A stretch of 64,000 nt of DNA, from positions 1 through 64,000 of the forward strand of contig NZ_PENI01000045.1 in NCBI RefSeq assembly GCF_003688995.1, written 5' to 3'. Positions 1 through 7,757 of this stretch are shown here, in pieces. Below the pieces are notes generated by a model, which saw nothing but the letters and a program-made list of their open reading frames with translations, was not told where the DNA came from and searched no databases. Every line of letters begins with the position of its first letter. The first letter of the stretch is position 1. Source of the stretch: Streptomyces shenzhenensis. GTDB taxonomy: Bacteria; Actinomycetota; Actinomycetes; Streptomycetales; Streptomycetaceae. Made by a program: the position numbers and the translations under genes.

Positions 1-2
1 TG

Positions 3-377
3 GAGGTCCTGGACGCGTCCTTCTCCTTCGACGGCGTGATCGGCGCGTTCGCCATCACCAACGACATCGTGCTGATGGCGCTGGGCCTGGGCATCGGCGC
101 GATGTACGTCCGGTCGCTCACCGTCTATCTGGTCCGCCAGGGCACCCTGGACGACTACGTCTACCTGGAGCACGGCGCCCACTACGCGATCGGCGCGCTC
201 GCCGTGATCCTCATGGTCACCATCCAGTACCAGATCAACGAGGTCATCACCGGTCTGGTCGGCGTCGTCCTGATCGGCGCCTCCTTCTGGTCCTCCGTCC
301 GCCGCAACCGCGCCCTTGCCGCGGCCGAGGGCGACGCCGGGGCGGACGAGAAGACCGAGGTCCCGTCCGGGACTTGA
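3..377 (+). CDS. DUF475/TerC-like integral membrane protein, 3' part
   Basis: The frame is already open at the left edge, so the N-terminus lies outside the window. The visible 124 residues open with EVLDASFSFDGVIGAFA and continue with AITNDIVLMALGLGIGAMYVRSLT, the acidic metal-site and membrane segments typical of DUF475 proteins, relatives of TerC. Two further hydrophobic segments (AIGALAVILMVTI and VITGLVGVVLIGASFW) and a short charged tail follow. Family members are predicted inner-membrane metal or tellurite-stress proteins; the transported species is not established. It converges on the response regulator with a 13-base gap. Confidence 0.85.
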   Translation, partial: EVLDASFSFDGVIGAFAITNDIVLMALGLGIGAMYVRSLTVYLVRQGTLDDYVYLEHGAHYAIGALAVILMVTIQYQINEVITGLVGVVLIGASFWSSVRRNRALAAAEGDAGADEKTEVPSGT

Positions 378-390
378 CGGACCCGCGTCG

Positions 391-1044
391 TCACCGGTCG
401 GCGAGCAGCCCGGCGTCATGTGCGAGGACGGCGGCCTGGACGCGGTTGGCGCAGCCGGTGCGGGTGAGGATCCGGCTGATGTGTGCCTTGACCGTGCCGG
501 TGCTCAGATACAGCCGTTCGGCGATCTCCGCGTTGGACAGCCCCGTGCCCAGCAGCCGCAGGACGTCCCGTTCGGCCGGCGTCAGCTCTTCGATCCTGCG
601 CAGAGCGGCCTCGGTCTCGCGGCCGGACCGCACCTGCCCTTCCATCAGCCGCCGGGTGATCCGGGGCGCCAGCACGGGTTCGCCCTGCGCGGCAAGTTGC
701 ACGGCGCGTATCAGCTCGGCGGGACCGGTGTCCTTGAGCAGGAATCCGCTCGCCCCGGCCCGCAGGGCGCGCGTCACGCCGGCCTCCTCGCCGAACGCCG
801 TCAGCATCACCACCCGGGTGTGCGGCGAGAGACGGGCGATGTCCTCGGCGGCGGCGATTCCGTCGGTGTCCGGCATCTGGATGTCGAGCAGGGCGACGTC
901 GATGTCCTGGGCGCGGCATGCGGCGGCGGCCTCCCGGCCGTCGCCCGCCTCGGCGACCACGGCGATGTCCTCGGCGTTCTCCAGGATCAGCCGGATTCCC
1001 GCGCGCATCAGCGCCTCGTCGTCGGCGATCAGGACTCGGATCAT
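391..1044 (-). CDS. NarL/LuxR-type response regulator
   Basis: A 217-residue two-component response regulator. The receiver domain shows D8/D9, the phospho-acceptor D54 in ALLDIQMPD, T82 and K104; a LuxR-type helix-turn-helix follows from about residue 148 (ELTPAERDVLRLLGTGLSNAEIA, then STGTVKAHISRIL). ATG at 1044 is chosen over the TTG just before it because translation from ATG gives the canonical MIRVLIADDE start. The likely cognate kinase ends at 3886, separated by an IS-framed insertion; the start codon overlaps the stop of an IS relic (TGATG), so its original ribosome binding context has probably been lost. Confidence 0.93.
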   Translation of the reverse strand: MIRVLIADDEALMRAGIRLILENAEDIAVVAEAGDGREAAAACRAQDIDVALLDIQMPDTDGIAAAEDIARLSPHTRVVMLTAFGEEAGVTRALRAGASGFLLKDTGPAELIRAVQLAAQGEPVLAPRITRRLMEGQVRSGRETEAALRRIEELTPAERDVLRLLGTGLSNAEIAERLYLSTGTVKAHISRILTRTGCANRVQAAVLAHDAGLLADR

Positions 1045-1122
1045 CAACTCATCTTAGAGGTCATCTCATTGGTGAGTCGGCGGTGGCAGATGAGGATACG
1101 AGCGATGCTGGTGGCCTGGCAG
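1044..1122 (-). mobile_element. Transposase C-terminal relic, left inverted copy
   Basis: On the minus strand this reads ATSIARILICHRRLTNEMTS before a stop, closely matching the C-terminus of Streptomyces IS5-type transposases (TSIA.(I/V)LI..RRLT). Only about 25 codons remain and upstream similarity is lost. The same sequence occurs in opposite orientation at 3822-3906, so the two form inverted repeats of about 70 bp around a 2.7 kb cargo. The outer ends share TTAGAGGTCATCTCATTGG-like sequence, likely the terminal inverted repeat of the parent IS. Confidence 0.75.
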
Positions 1123-1164
1123 TCGTGGAGGTCGGCCACTCTCGTGCTGTCCGCAATGGACTGA

Positions 1165-2151
1165 TCAGCGCAGGTCGAGCACAGCCTTCCCGAGGATGCC
1201 GTTCTCGACGGCCTCGTGTGCGGCCGCGACGTCGTCGAGGCTGAAGGAGTGCACTGGCAACGGCGTGAGGGCGCCCTCGCGCAGGGCTGCGGTGATCTCG
1301 GCGGCGGCGCGCAGCAGCGCGTCCCGCGGTTCGGTGAGGAACAGCGCGAATCGCAGCACCAGGTTGGACCACATGAGCCGGAAGACCGGCAGGGCCGGGT
1401 CGTCGGGCTGTGCTGCGTAGGTCACGATGGTTGCTCCCGGGCCGGCGACGGCCAAGTCCAATTCAGCATTGTCATTCAGCGAGACCTCGATGATCCGGTC
1501 GACAGGCCCGGCTCCGTCGAGGATCTGCTGCGCGGCGTCGGCGTCGCGGTAGTTCACCACGAGGTCTGCACCCGCGGCCCTGGCCAACTTGGCCTTCTCC
1601 GGTCCGCTGACCGTCGTCACGATCCGCGCGCCCGCAACCCGGCCGAGCTCGATCGCGTAGTGCCCGACGGCGCCCGCACCAGCCGCGACGAGTACTGTGC
1701 GGTCGCGGGGCGATCCGTCGGCGTGCAGGCACCAGTGCGCGGTCATCGCCGGTATGCCCAGGCACGCGCCGAGCTCGTCGGAGATCCCGTCCGGCAGCAC
1801 AACGGCCTGCTCGGACGGCACTACGGTCCACTCCGCCGCGGTCCCCCACGGATGGCCGGCGCCGGCCATCCAGATCCACACGCGTTCACCGACCCGGCTC
1901 GGGTCGACGCCCGCGCCGACCGCGTCGATCGTGCCTGTGCCGTCCTGATGCGGGATGCGGCCGGTGTGCTCGCCGACGCGCTGGAAGTCCTGCGGCGTGG
2001 AGTTCAGCCGCATGAACATGTCGCCCGGGTTGATCGCAGAGAGAGCGACGCGGACACGGACCTGGCCCGGGCCGGGCTCGGGGCGCTCGAGGTCGAGCAC
2101 CCGCAGCACGCTTTTCGCGGGACCGGGCGTGTCGTAGAAGGCTGCCCTCAT
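1165..2151 (-). CDS. NADPH:quinone oxidoreductase family (zinc-free MDR)
   Basis: 328-residue medium-chain dehydrogenase/reductase. The N-terminal GroES-like half (LERPEPGPGQVRVRVALSA, INPGDMFMR, HQDGTGTIDAVGAGV) is followed by the nucleotide-binding motif VAAGAGAVGHYAIELGR at about residue 150. No zinc-ligand cysteine cluster is seen, so it is quinone-oxidoreductase-like. ATG at 2151 is preceded by AGGAGAG at a good distance; an upstream in-frame ATG would add 12 unlike residues. It lies downstream of the enoyl-CoA hydratase on the same strand, inside the IS-framed cargo. Substrate unknown. Confidence 0.88.
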   Translation of the reverse strand: MRAAFYDTPGPAKSVLRVLDLERPEPGPGQVRVRVALSAINPGDMFMRLNSTPQDFQRVGEHTGRIPHQDGTGTIDAVGAGVDPSRVGERVWIWMAGAGHPWGTAAEWTVVPSEQAVVLPDGISDELGACLGIPAMTAHWCLHADGSPRDRTVLVAAGAGAVGHYAIELGRVAGARIVTTVSGPEKAKLARAAGADLVVNYRDADAAQQILDGAGPVDRIIEVSLNDNAELDLAVAGPGATIVTYAAQPDDPALPVFRLMWSNLVLRFALFLTEPRDALLRAAAEITAALREGALTPLPVHSFSLDDVAAAHEAVENGILGKAVLDLR

Positions 2152-2454
2152 TGCTTCATCTCTCCTCTTGGTTGTGGCGCGATCCATGGCACCGGCCAGG
2201 GACCGTGAACGTCACCACGGCGGGATCCAGTACCGCGTCGTGGTCTGATTCCTTGGCCGCGCGAACGCCGCCTCGCGAACGGTCAGCCGAGACGGCTCGC
2301 AACGTGCCGCGGACCACCGGCAGGTTCGATCGCGTTCGTCCCGCGCTGTGGCCGGCGGCTGGGCCTATCGGCCGTTTGTACGTCGGCGAGTTGTTCGCCG
2401 AGTCGTGGGTCACCTCGCCGGCCGCGGGCTCACTGGGACGCAAGGACTCTCGCT
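2152..2454. other. Intergenic stretch between oxidoreductase and hydratase
   Basis: About 300 bases separating two same-strand genes. Several frames are open because of base composition but none matches a family I recognise. It includes the AGGAGAG ribosome binding site of the downstream oxidoreductase. I see no convincing palindrome or terminator. Confidence 0.4.
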
Positions 2455-3291
2455 CTACAGGCCGGCAGCGAGGCTTCGCATGACCGATTCCAGATCACGC
2501 TCGCCCTCCGGGGTCTGCGCACCGTGCTCCAGAGCCCCCGTCATGAGTCGTGCCGGCAGGTCCCCGCTCACCAGCTCGGCCCATGCGTCGTTCTCCGCTC
2601 GCAGGCCGTCGGCCAGGTCCACCGGAGGGACCAGCTGCTTGGCGGCGGCGATGAGCTCCGGGGAGAGCGCGGCGATCTTCTCCGCCACCCCGTCGACGAA
2701 CGCGTCCAGCTCGGCCGCGGGTACCGCACGGTTGATCCACCCGTAGGCGGCCGCGGTGTCCGCATCCACCAGGTCACCGGTGAGCAGCAGTTCCAGCGCC
2801 CGGTTGCGCCCGACCCGCTCGCGCAGGTACTGCGTGCCTCCGCCGCCCGGCACGATGCCCATCAGCACCTCGGTCTGGCCGATGCCCGCGGTCTCCCGCG
2901 CGGCGAAGGTCATGTCGGCCGCCGCGATGAACTCGGCGCCTCCAGCTCGCGCCTTGCCCGCCAGTTCGACGATCGTCACCTGTGGCTGGTGGCGCAGCAG
3001 CTCGCCGACCCCCTGGAAGAGGTTGGCGTCCGGGTTGCGGTCCGCGATCTCCTGCAGCTCGTCCAGCTCGTCCAGGATGTGGATGTCGACGTGCGCGATG
3101 AAGAACTCGGGGTTGGCGCTGGAGAACACGATGACGCGGACCGAACGGTCGTCCCGCATTTTCCCGAGGACGTCGTGCAGTTCGCGGATCAGGGTTCCGC
3201 TGAGCACGTTGACAGGGGGATTGTCCAGGGTGATCCGCGCGACTCCGGCATCGACGGCGGCGCGGAGTGTCGTGTACTGGTCCAGGTTCAT
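2455..3291 (-). CDS. Enoyl-CoA hydratase/isomerase family protein
   Basis: 278-residue crotonase-fold protein. VARITLDNPPVNVLSGTLI near the N-terminus, the FSSANPEFFIAHVDI segment of the CoA-binding loop, then AGGAEFIAAADMTFAA and MGIVPGGGGTQYLRERVGR (oxyanion-hole and second active-site regions), then LVDADTAAAYGWINR are all present. The usual catalytic glutamates are not clearly conserved, so the reaction could be hydration, isomerisation or another crotonase reaction. It is divergent from the HxlR regulator and probably controlled by it. Confidence 0.9.
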   Translation of the reverse strand: MNLDQYTTLRAAVDAGVARITLDNPPVNVLSGTLIRELHDVLGKMRDDRSVRVIVFSSANPEFFIAHVDIHILDELDELQEIADRNPDANLFQGVGELLRHQPQVTIVELAGKARAGGAEFIAAADMTFAARETAGIGQTEVLMGIVPGGGGTQYLRERVGRNRALELLLTGDLVDADTAAAYGWINRAVPAAELDAFVDGVAEKIAALSPELIAAAKQLVPPVDLADGLRAENDAWAELVSGDLPARLMTGALEHGAQTPEGERDLESVMRSLAAGL

Positions 3292-3321
3292 GAGTGTTCC
3301 CAGGTTTGCGGTGAGCTAGTA

Positions 3322-3338
3322 GGTTTGCACTGCATACC
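3322..3338. promoter_or_regulatory. Candidate HxlR operator
   Basis: GGTTTGCA-C-TGCATACC is an 8-bp inverted repeat with one mismatch, placed 31 bases upstream of the hydratase start and 61 bases upstream of the hxlR-type ATG. Position between divergent genes and dyad size fit a winged-helix dimer. Assignment to the neighbouring HxlR protein is inference. Confidence 0.5.
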
Positions 3339-3398
3339 AACCCTGGGCTCTGCGCCCTGAACGGTCAATAACGCACTTTTCGACAACCAAGGATCTTG

Positions 3399-3791
3399 AT
3401 GGATACCAGCCCCTCGCCCCTGCCGCCCCGCGGCACTCCGCGGTTCGGTGCCGAGTGCCCGAGCCGGCCCATCCTCGATCAGATCGCCGACAAATGGTCG
3501 ATGATGGTCATGGCGGTCCTGGAGCAACCGACGCGGTTCAACGAGATCAAGCGACAGTTGGAGGGCGTCACACAGCGGGTACTGACCCAGACGCTGCGGA
3601 GACTCGAACGCAATGGCATGATCCGGCGCCGGGTGCTCGAGACCTCTCCGCTCGGCGTGGAGTACTCCCTCACACCTCTCGGCGAGTCGTTCCGCGGCCC
3701 TTTCACGCGCCTGCATGAATGGACGATCGAGCACAGCGACGAGGTTCTGTCGGCGCAGCACGAATACGACGCACGGTCACCGGCACAGTAG
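3399..3791 (+). CDS. HxlR-family winged-helix transcriptional regulator
   Basis: 130-residue MarR-like regulator of the HxlR family: ECPSRPILDQIADKWSMMVMAVL, then RFNEIKRQLEGVTQRVLTQTLRRLERNGMIRR (recognition helix and wing) and SLTPLGESF. The cysteine in AECPSRP at about residue 20 occupies the position used for thiol or quinone sensing in several HxlR proteins (family knowledge). ATG at 3399 has AAGGA upstream. Divergent from the hydratase-oxidoreductase pair, it plausibly responds to an electrophile or quinone handled by them. Confidence 0.92.
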   Translation: MDTSPSPLPPRGTPRFGAECPSRPILDQIADKWSMMVMAVLEQPTRFNEIKRQLEGVTQRVLTQTLRRLERNGMIRRRVLETSPLGVEYSLTPLGESFRGPFTRLHEWTIEHSDEVLSAQHEYDARSPAQ

Positions 3792-3821
3792 CCGCCCCAC
3801 CAACCCCCTCGACGGCCTGAG

Positions 3822-3906
3822 CGCACGGCGGAGCACTTCCTGGCCTTCACCAGCATCGCTCGTGTCCTCATCCGCTACCGCCGACTCACCAGATGAAATC
3901 ACCTCT
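3822..3906 (+). mobile_element. Transposase C-terminal relic, right inverted copy
   Basis: Frame beginning near 3822 reads RTAEHFLAFTSIARVLIRYRRLTR then stop at 3896, a near-exact C-terminus of actinobacterial IS5-family transposases. No upstream transposase sequence remains; the junction lies about 30 bases after the HxlR stop. It mirrors the relic at 1044-1122. The minus-strand kinase gene runs into this sequence and takes its last codons and stop from it. Confidence 0.82.
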
Positions 3907-5394
3907 TAGGGCCGCTGCCGCCAGCAGTATGACGAGGAAGGCGACCGTCGGCAGGACCACGAGCAGCGCCAGACAGCCCGAGCCCAGGACGCGCGGCCAG
4001 GTCAGGATCTCGTCCGGCAACGGGGCACGGGTGCCCTTCTGTTCGGTGCCGCCGGGCTGAAAGCGCGCTGTGTCCACCGGGGTTACGGCGGAGGTCCGAG
4101 GGTGCGCGGCGGATTCCGGGGCCCTGTTGCCGTGCGCGGGCAGCCAAGCCGCCATGCGGAAACCGCCGTTGGGCACGGCGCCCGCCTCGAACGTGCCGCC
4201 GAGCAACGAGATCCGCTCCTGGCAGCCGACGAGACCGCTGCGGTTTCCTCCGCGGGACGGGGCCGCCACGGGCGGCGCCTCGTTGGTGACGGACACCTCG
4301 ATCCACTGGTCCGTGCCGCTCACCGCCACCCGGGTGGGCGCGCCGGACGCGTGTTTCAGCACGTTCGTCAGCCCTTCGCGGACCACCCGGTGGAGCGCCT
4401 GTCGGGTACGGAGCCCCGCCTCGACCGTGTCGGGAACGGTCCAGTCCAGCGCGACGGTGCTGCCGGTCTGCTGGGATTCCTTCACCAGAGCGCTGATGTC
4501 GTCACGCGTTCCCCGTTCGTCCCCGGTCCTGTCCGTCGGTTCGGTCAGGTCCTCGCGCCGCAGGACGCCGAGGATTTCGCGTAGTTCCTCCATCGCCGTA
4601 CCGGCGGTGGTACGCAGCAACTCCGTCTGTCCGACGAGAGCGGGTGCCTGCCGCGCGGCGGCGAGTTCAAGCGCCCCCGAGTGCACCGAGATCAGGCTCA
4701 GCCGGTGGCCCAGGAGATCGTGCATCTCCCCCGCGATCCGGGTCCGTTCCTCCATCCGGGCCGCCACGGCGGTCAGCATGCGGGCCTGCTCCAGATAGGC
4801 GTTGCGTTCCCGGAGCAGGTTGACCAGCCGCCGTCGCCGGCCCAGCAGGGTCCCGGCCAGGGCCGGCAGCAGCAGGAGCAGCACCGCGGAGACCGCGTTG
4901 TCGGCCAGTTCCCCCGGCAGGGCCTCGGGCCGGACCAGGCCACTGGCGACGGTCAGGGCACCGACGAGGGCGCAGGCCACCCCGACGACCCGCCAGGCGC
5001 GCCGCGGTGGAGCGATACGACGGGTCGCGGACAGCACGATCAGCGGCGCCACCGCCAGCGTCCAGACGTTGTCGCCCACGACCAGCATGGAGGCCCCGAG
5101 GACCGTGGCGACCGGCCGGGCGCGCCGAACGGGGACGAGCAGCGCCGCCCACACCCCTTCCACCACCGCCCACACCAGCCGGTCCGGGGGCGCCAGCAGC
5201 AGCGGCAGCAGTCCGAAGGCCGCCGCCAGGGCGAAGAGCAGTGCCTCGACGACGACCGTACGGCGCTTGGCGGCACGCAGCGCGGTCCAACTCTCGGCCG
5301 CCGCACGGCGCATCCGCCCAGGCCCGGCTGTCAGCGTGTGCCTCAACCGTTTCCCTCGGGACAACGGCTGTGTGTCCTCGCGGACCTGACTCAT
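3886..5394 (-). CDS. NarL-type sensor histidine kinase
   Basis: About 500 residues. Four to five membrane segments (roughly residues 50-72, 78-90, 97-125, 138-156, 168-186), a coiled linker, the dimerisation/phospho-acceptor motif RIAGEMHDLLGHRLSLI (His near residue 225) and a HATPase domain with VVREGLTNVLKHA and GNRSGLVGCQERISLLGG. An unusual extra C-terminal membrane segment (about 477-497) ends the protein. Three consecutive ATGs follow AGGAG; the third (5394) is best spaced. The last codons (RGDFIW) come from the IS relic at 3886-3906, so the native C-terminus is altered. Confidence 0.92.
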   Translation of the reverse strand: MSQVREDTQPLSRGKRLRHTLTAGPGRMRRAAAESWTALRAAKRRTVVVEALLFALAAAFGLLPLLLAPPDRLVWAVVEGVWAALLVPVRRARPVATVLGASMLVVGDNVWTLAVAPLIVLSATRRIAPPRRAWRVVGVACALVGALTVASGLVRPEALPGELADNAVSAVLLLLLPALAGTLLGRRRRLVNLLRERNAYLEQARMLTAVAARMEERTRIAGEMHDLLGHRLSLISVHSGALELAAARQAPALVGQTELLRTTAGTAMEELREILGVLRREDLTEPTDRTGDERGTRDDISALVKESQQTGSTVALDWTVPDTVEAGLRTRQALHRVVREGLTNVLKHASGAPTRVAVSGTDQWIEVSVTNEAPPVAAPSRGGNRSGLVGCQERISLLGGTFEAGAVPNGGFRMAAWLPAHGNRAPESAAHPRTSAVTPVDTARFQPGGTEQKGTRAPLPDEILTWPRVLGSGCLALLVVLPTVAFLVILLAAAALRGDFIW

Positions 5395-5473
5395 CATCAC
5401 TCCTGCCCCGCCGCCGGCCTCCCGGGGGTAACGGTAACGGCGCCGGCGGTCGCCGCAGGGCGGGCCCCGGGGG

Positions 5474-6709
5474 TCATGCGCCGAGCCGGCGGTTCAGCTC
5501 AGCCCGCAACGCGGCCACGTCCACCTGGTCGGCGGTCGGCAGCCGTACGACGCCATCAGCCCCGGCGGCCGTATCCGTCACCGACTCGTCGAGCAGCGCG
5601 GACAGCAGGTGGACCGTACCGACCGTGGGCGAACCGTGCTGAGCGGCGGACAGCCGCGCCACCGCCATGATCCGGTCGGCGGCGGCGGACGGGAGCACTT
5701 CGGTGCTCCCGGAGACGACAGCGGGTTCGGGTGCCACAGCCGAAGCGACCAGGGAAACCTGCCGCACGCCGTGTCGGCGCATCAGGTCCGCGGCGGAGTT
5801 GACGTCCGCCAGACTCGTCGGAAGCGAGCGCCCCGCGACGAACAGGGCCCGGTCCAGGGCCGGTATCCCCAGCAGCAGGTCCACCGGCTCGACCGTGACA
5901 CGTCCGCACCGTACGGCCTGCCGCATGGCCTCGACGGTCACCGTGAACAGAACGGGTGAGCCGTTCAGGGTGCTCTGGGAGGTCCACGAAGTCAGCGCGC
6001 GCGTCAGGCGGTTACCGCTCCTGCCCAGCGTTCCGGCCCGCCTGAGAAGGGTGACGCCGCGGGATTCCGGTCCCTCGGTCTCTGCCACGTCCAGGCGATC
6101 GAGCGCGGTTGCCGCGGCGGCCGTGTCCAGCCTCTGCAGCAGCAGGGCTTCCCGCGCCCTGGTGTCCGGCAGGTCCAACAGGGCACGGGCCACATGCCGG
6201 CAGCGAACCGAGATCGTCCCGTCGGCGCGGGCCGACCCGAGCGCGAGCAGCAGGCACGCGCGCAACGCCCCGGTCATCGCGGGCAGTTCCGGGCCGCTCT
6301 CCGCGGCGGATTTGCGGGATACGAGACCGAAGCGCCAGCGTGCCTCGCGCCAGGCGGCCTCGACCTCCCTCTCGTCGGCCGCACGGTGGGCCTTCTCATC
6401 GCTGCCGGCCGTGACCGGCGCACCGTCCACCTCGTCGTCGCTCACCCAACCGCGGCCCGCCCAGCCGGAGATCAGGCCGCTGAGCGAACCGGCCTTCCGC
6501 ATCCCCGGGGCGATCGCCGCACCCGCCTCCGTGTCTCCCATCACCAGTTCCCCCAGCAGGGTGTCCGTCCCCACCACCGGTACCTCGCGCCTGACCGCAC
6601 GACGCAGTGTCTCCACGAGCAGGTCCATGACGTCGGGCTCGAACTCCGTGGTCGCCCCGACCAGGTCCGTTCCGTCGGCATGTGCACCGGTCGTTGCTGG
6701 CTGACCCAT
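5474..6709 (-). CDS. Clp-N-like (double Clp repeat) protein of unknown function
   Basis: 411 residues without a membrane segment or ATPase motif. Helical blocks resemble Clp N-terminal repeats: VVGTDTLLGELVMGDTEAGAAI near the N-terminus, SVRCRHVARALLDLPDTRARE in the middle, and VEPVDLLLGIPALDRALF and SPTVGTVHLLSALLDE towards the C-terminus. The pattern 'gt.hLL.aLl' is that of ClpA/ClpC adaptor-binding domains. ATG at 6709 has GAGGGGA upstream. It heads the operon that continues into the histidine kinase 73 bases downstream, so it may be a signalling partner or output. Function is inference. Confidence 0.65.
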   Translation of the reverse strand: MGQPATTGAHADGTDLVGATTEFEPDVMDLLVETLRRAVRREVPVVGTDTLLGELVMGDTEAGAAIAPGMRKAGSLSGLISGWAGRGWVSDDEVDGAPVTAGSDEKAHRAADEREVEAAWREARWRFGLVSRKSAAESGPELPAMTGALRACLLLALGSARADGTISVRCRHVARALLDLPDTRAREALLLQRLDTAAAATALDRLDVAETEGPESRGVTLLRRAGTLGRSGNRLTRALTSWTSQSTLNGSPVLFTVTVEAMRQAVRCGRVTVEPVDLLLGIPALDRALFVAGRSLPTSLADVNSAADLMRRHGVRQVSLVASAVAPEPAVVSGSTEVLPSAAADRIMAVARLSAAQHGSPTVGTVHLLSALLDESVTDTAAGADGVVRLPTADQVDVAALRAELNRRLGA

Positions 6710-6820
6710 CGACATTCCCCTCACAGCGCGGTGGCCTGGCGAGAACAACGCTAGGCCGACCCCCGCGGCAGCACATCGGCCGACCGGCCAGGCCCTCGGT
6801 CCGATCGGCCGGTCAGGCTG

Positions 6821-7486
6821 TCAGTCTTCCGCGCGGTGGGTGACCGGTGCGTCGGTGCGGTCGCCCGGGAACTCGTACCACCGGCGCTGCAGGCAGACGT
6901 ACTCCTTGTCGGCTCTGACCAGGTGCATGAAACCCGACACGGTCTCGGCGAGGCGCTCCTGTGCCCCGGAGTGCGCCAGCCGGCCATCGTCGGTGAAGCC
7001 CTCATGGGCCCTGGGGAGGCTGAACATGTCCGGATACACACGGGTTCCGAGGTGTTCCAGCGGGACCCGCAGCGCCCACAGCCCCCGGTTGCCGCCGACC
7101 ATCGAAGGCGAGGCCGAGACGAGCAGCGCGTGCTTGGTCTTGAACGGCTGCGGCTGGACGCGGGAGACCCAGTCGATCGCGTTCTTGAGCACGCCCGGGA
7201 CGGACGCGTTGTACTCGGGAGAGGAGATGACGAACGCGTCGCAGCGTTCGATCCTGCCGCGCAGGGTCAACGCCCCGGGTGGCACCCCCTGAGCGGCCTC
7301 GATGTCACCGTCGTACAGGGGCATGTCGAAGTCGTGCATCTGGGCGAGGTCGACCACGCCGCCGGCCTCGACCACCAGCCCGGCCGTGAGGGCGGCGAGG
7401 CGGGCGTTGGTGGATTCGGCGCGCAGCGCGGCACCGAAGACGAGCACCCGCACGGGCGGGAGCATGGGATGAGCGTCCGGCGTCAT
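6821..7486 (-). CDS. NADPH-dependent FMN reductase family protein
   Basis: 221-residue flavodoxin-fold reductase: PVRVLVFGAALRAESTNARLA (phosphate loop), FVISSPEYNASVPGVLKNAIDWVSR (the PEYN..xPG.LKNA.DW family signature) and ALLVSASPSMVGGNRGL. Likely reduces FMN or quinone/azo/chromate-type acceptors with NADPH. ATG 7486 is preceded by AAAGGGG; the longer frame upstream is not needed. Divergent from the quinone oxidoreductase at 7758. Confidence 0.9.
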   Translation of the reverse strand: MTPDAHPMLPPVRVLVFGAALRAESTNARLAALTAGLVVEAGGVVDLAQMHDFDMPLYDGDIEAAQGVPPGALTLRGRIERCDAFVISSPEYNASVPGVLKNAIDWVSRVQPQPFKTKHALLVSASPSMVGGNRGLWALRVPLEHLGTRVYPDMFSLPRAHEGFTDDGRLAHSGAQERLAETVSGFMHLVRADKEYVCLQRRWYEFPGDRTDAPVTHRAED

Positions 7487-7648
7487 GCTGCGTCCCCTTT
7501 CCACCATGTGTGGGCTGGAGGCCGGGTGGCGTGACAAGGACCCCTTCATTCTACTTTCTTCACCAAACGGACAGAGCGGACAAAGCGGGGGGGGGTCACC
7601 CCTGCCCGTCTACCGAGCCATTGCATTGACCTTGTCGTCCGCCACGCC

Positions 7649-7718
7649 GGTTAGTTAGAGGTTATCGCGAACGCGATTGACACTCAGCCCCGTCGAGTTA
7701 TACCTTCTAACCAACGCG
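7649..7718. promoter_or_regulatory. Nested dyads upstream of the 7758 operon
   Basis: ATCGCG-AA-CGCGAT (7664-7677) is a perfect 14-bp palindrome. It is flanked by a wider inverted repeat, GGTTAGTTAGA (from 7649) against TCTAACCAAC (near 7708). These lie between divergent reductase genes, in a locally AT-richer stretch, and look like operator DNA. No regulator gene is adjacent. Confidence 0.5.
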
Positions 7719-7757
7719 AACGAATGTTACCGAGCGCCGAACGCAGTGGAGGTCGTC

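Noticed and set aside
7587..7595. Run of nine G residues
   Set aside because: Intergenic homopolymer, possibly length-variable, but there is no gene whose frame or promoter it clearly affects.
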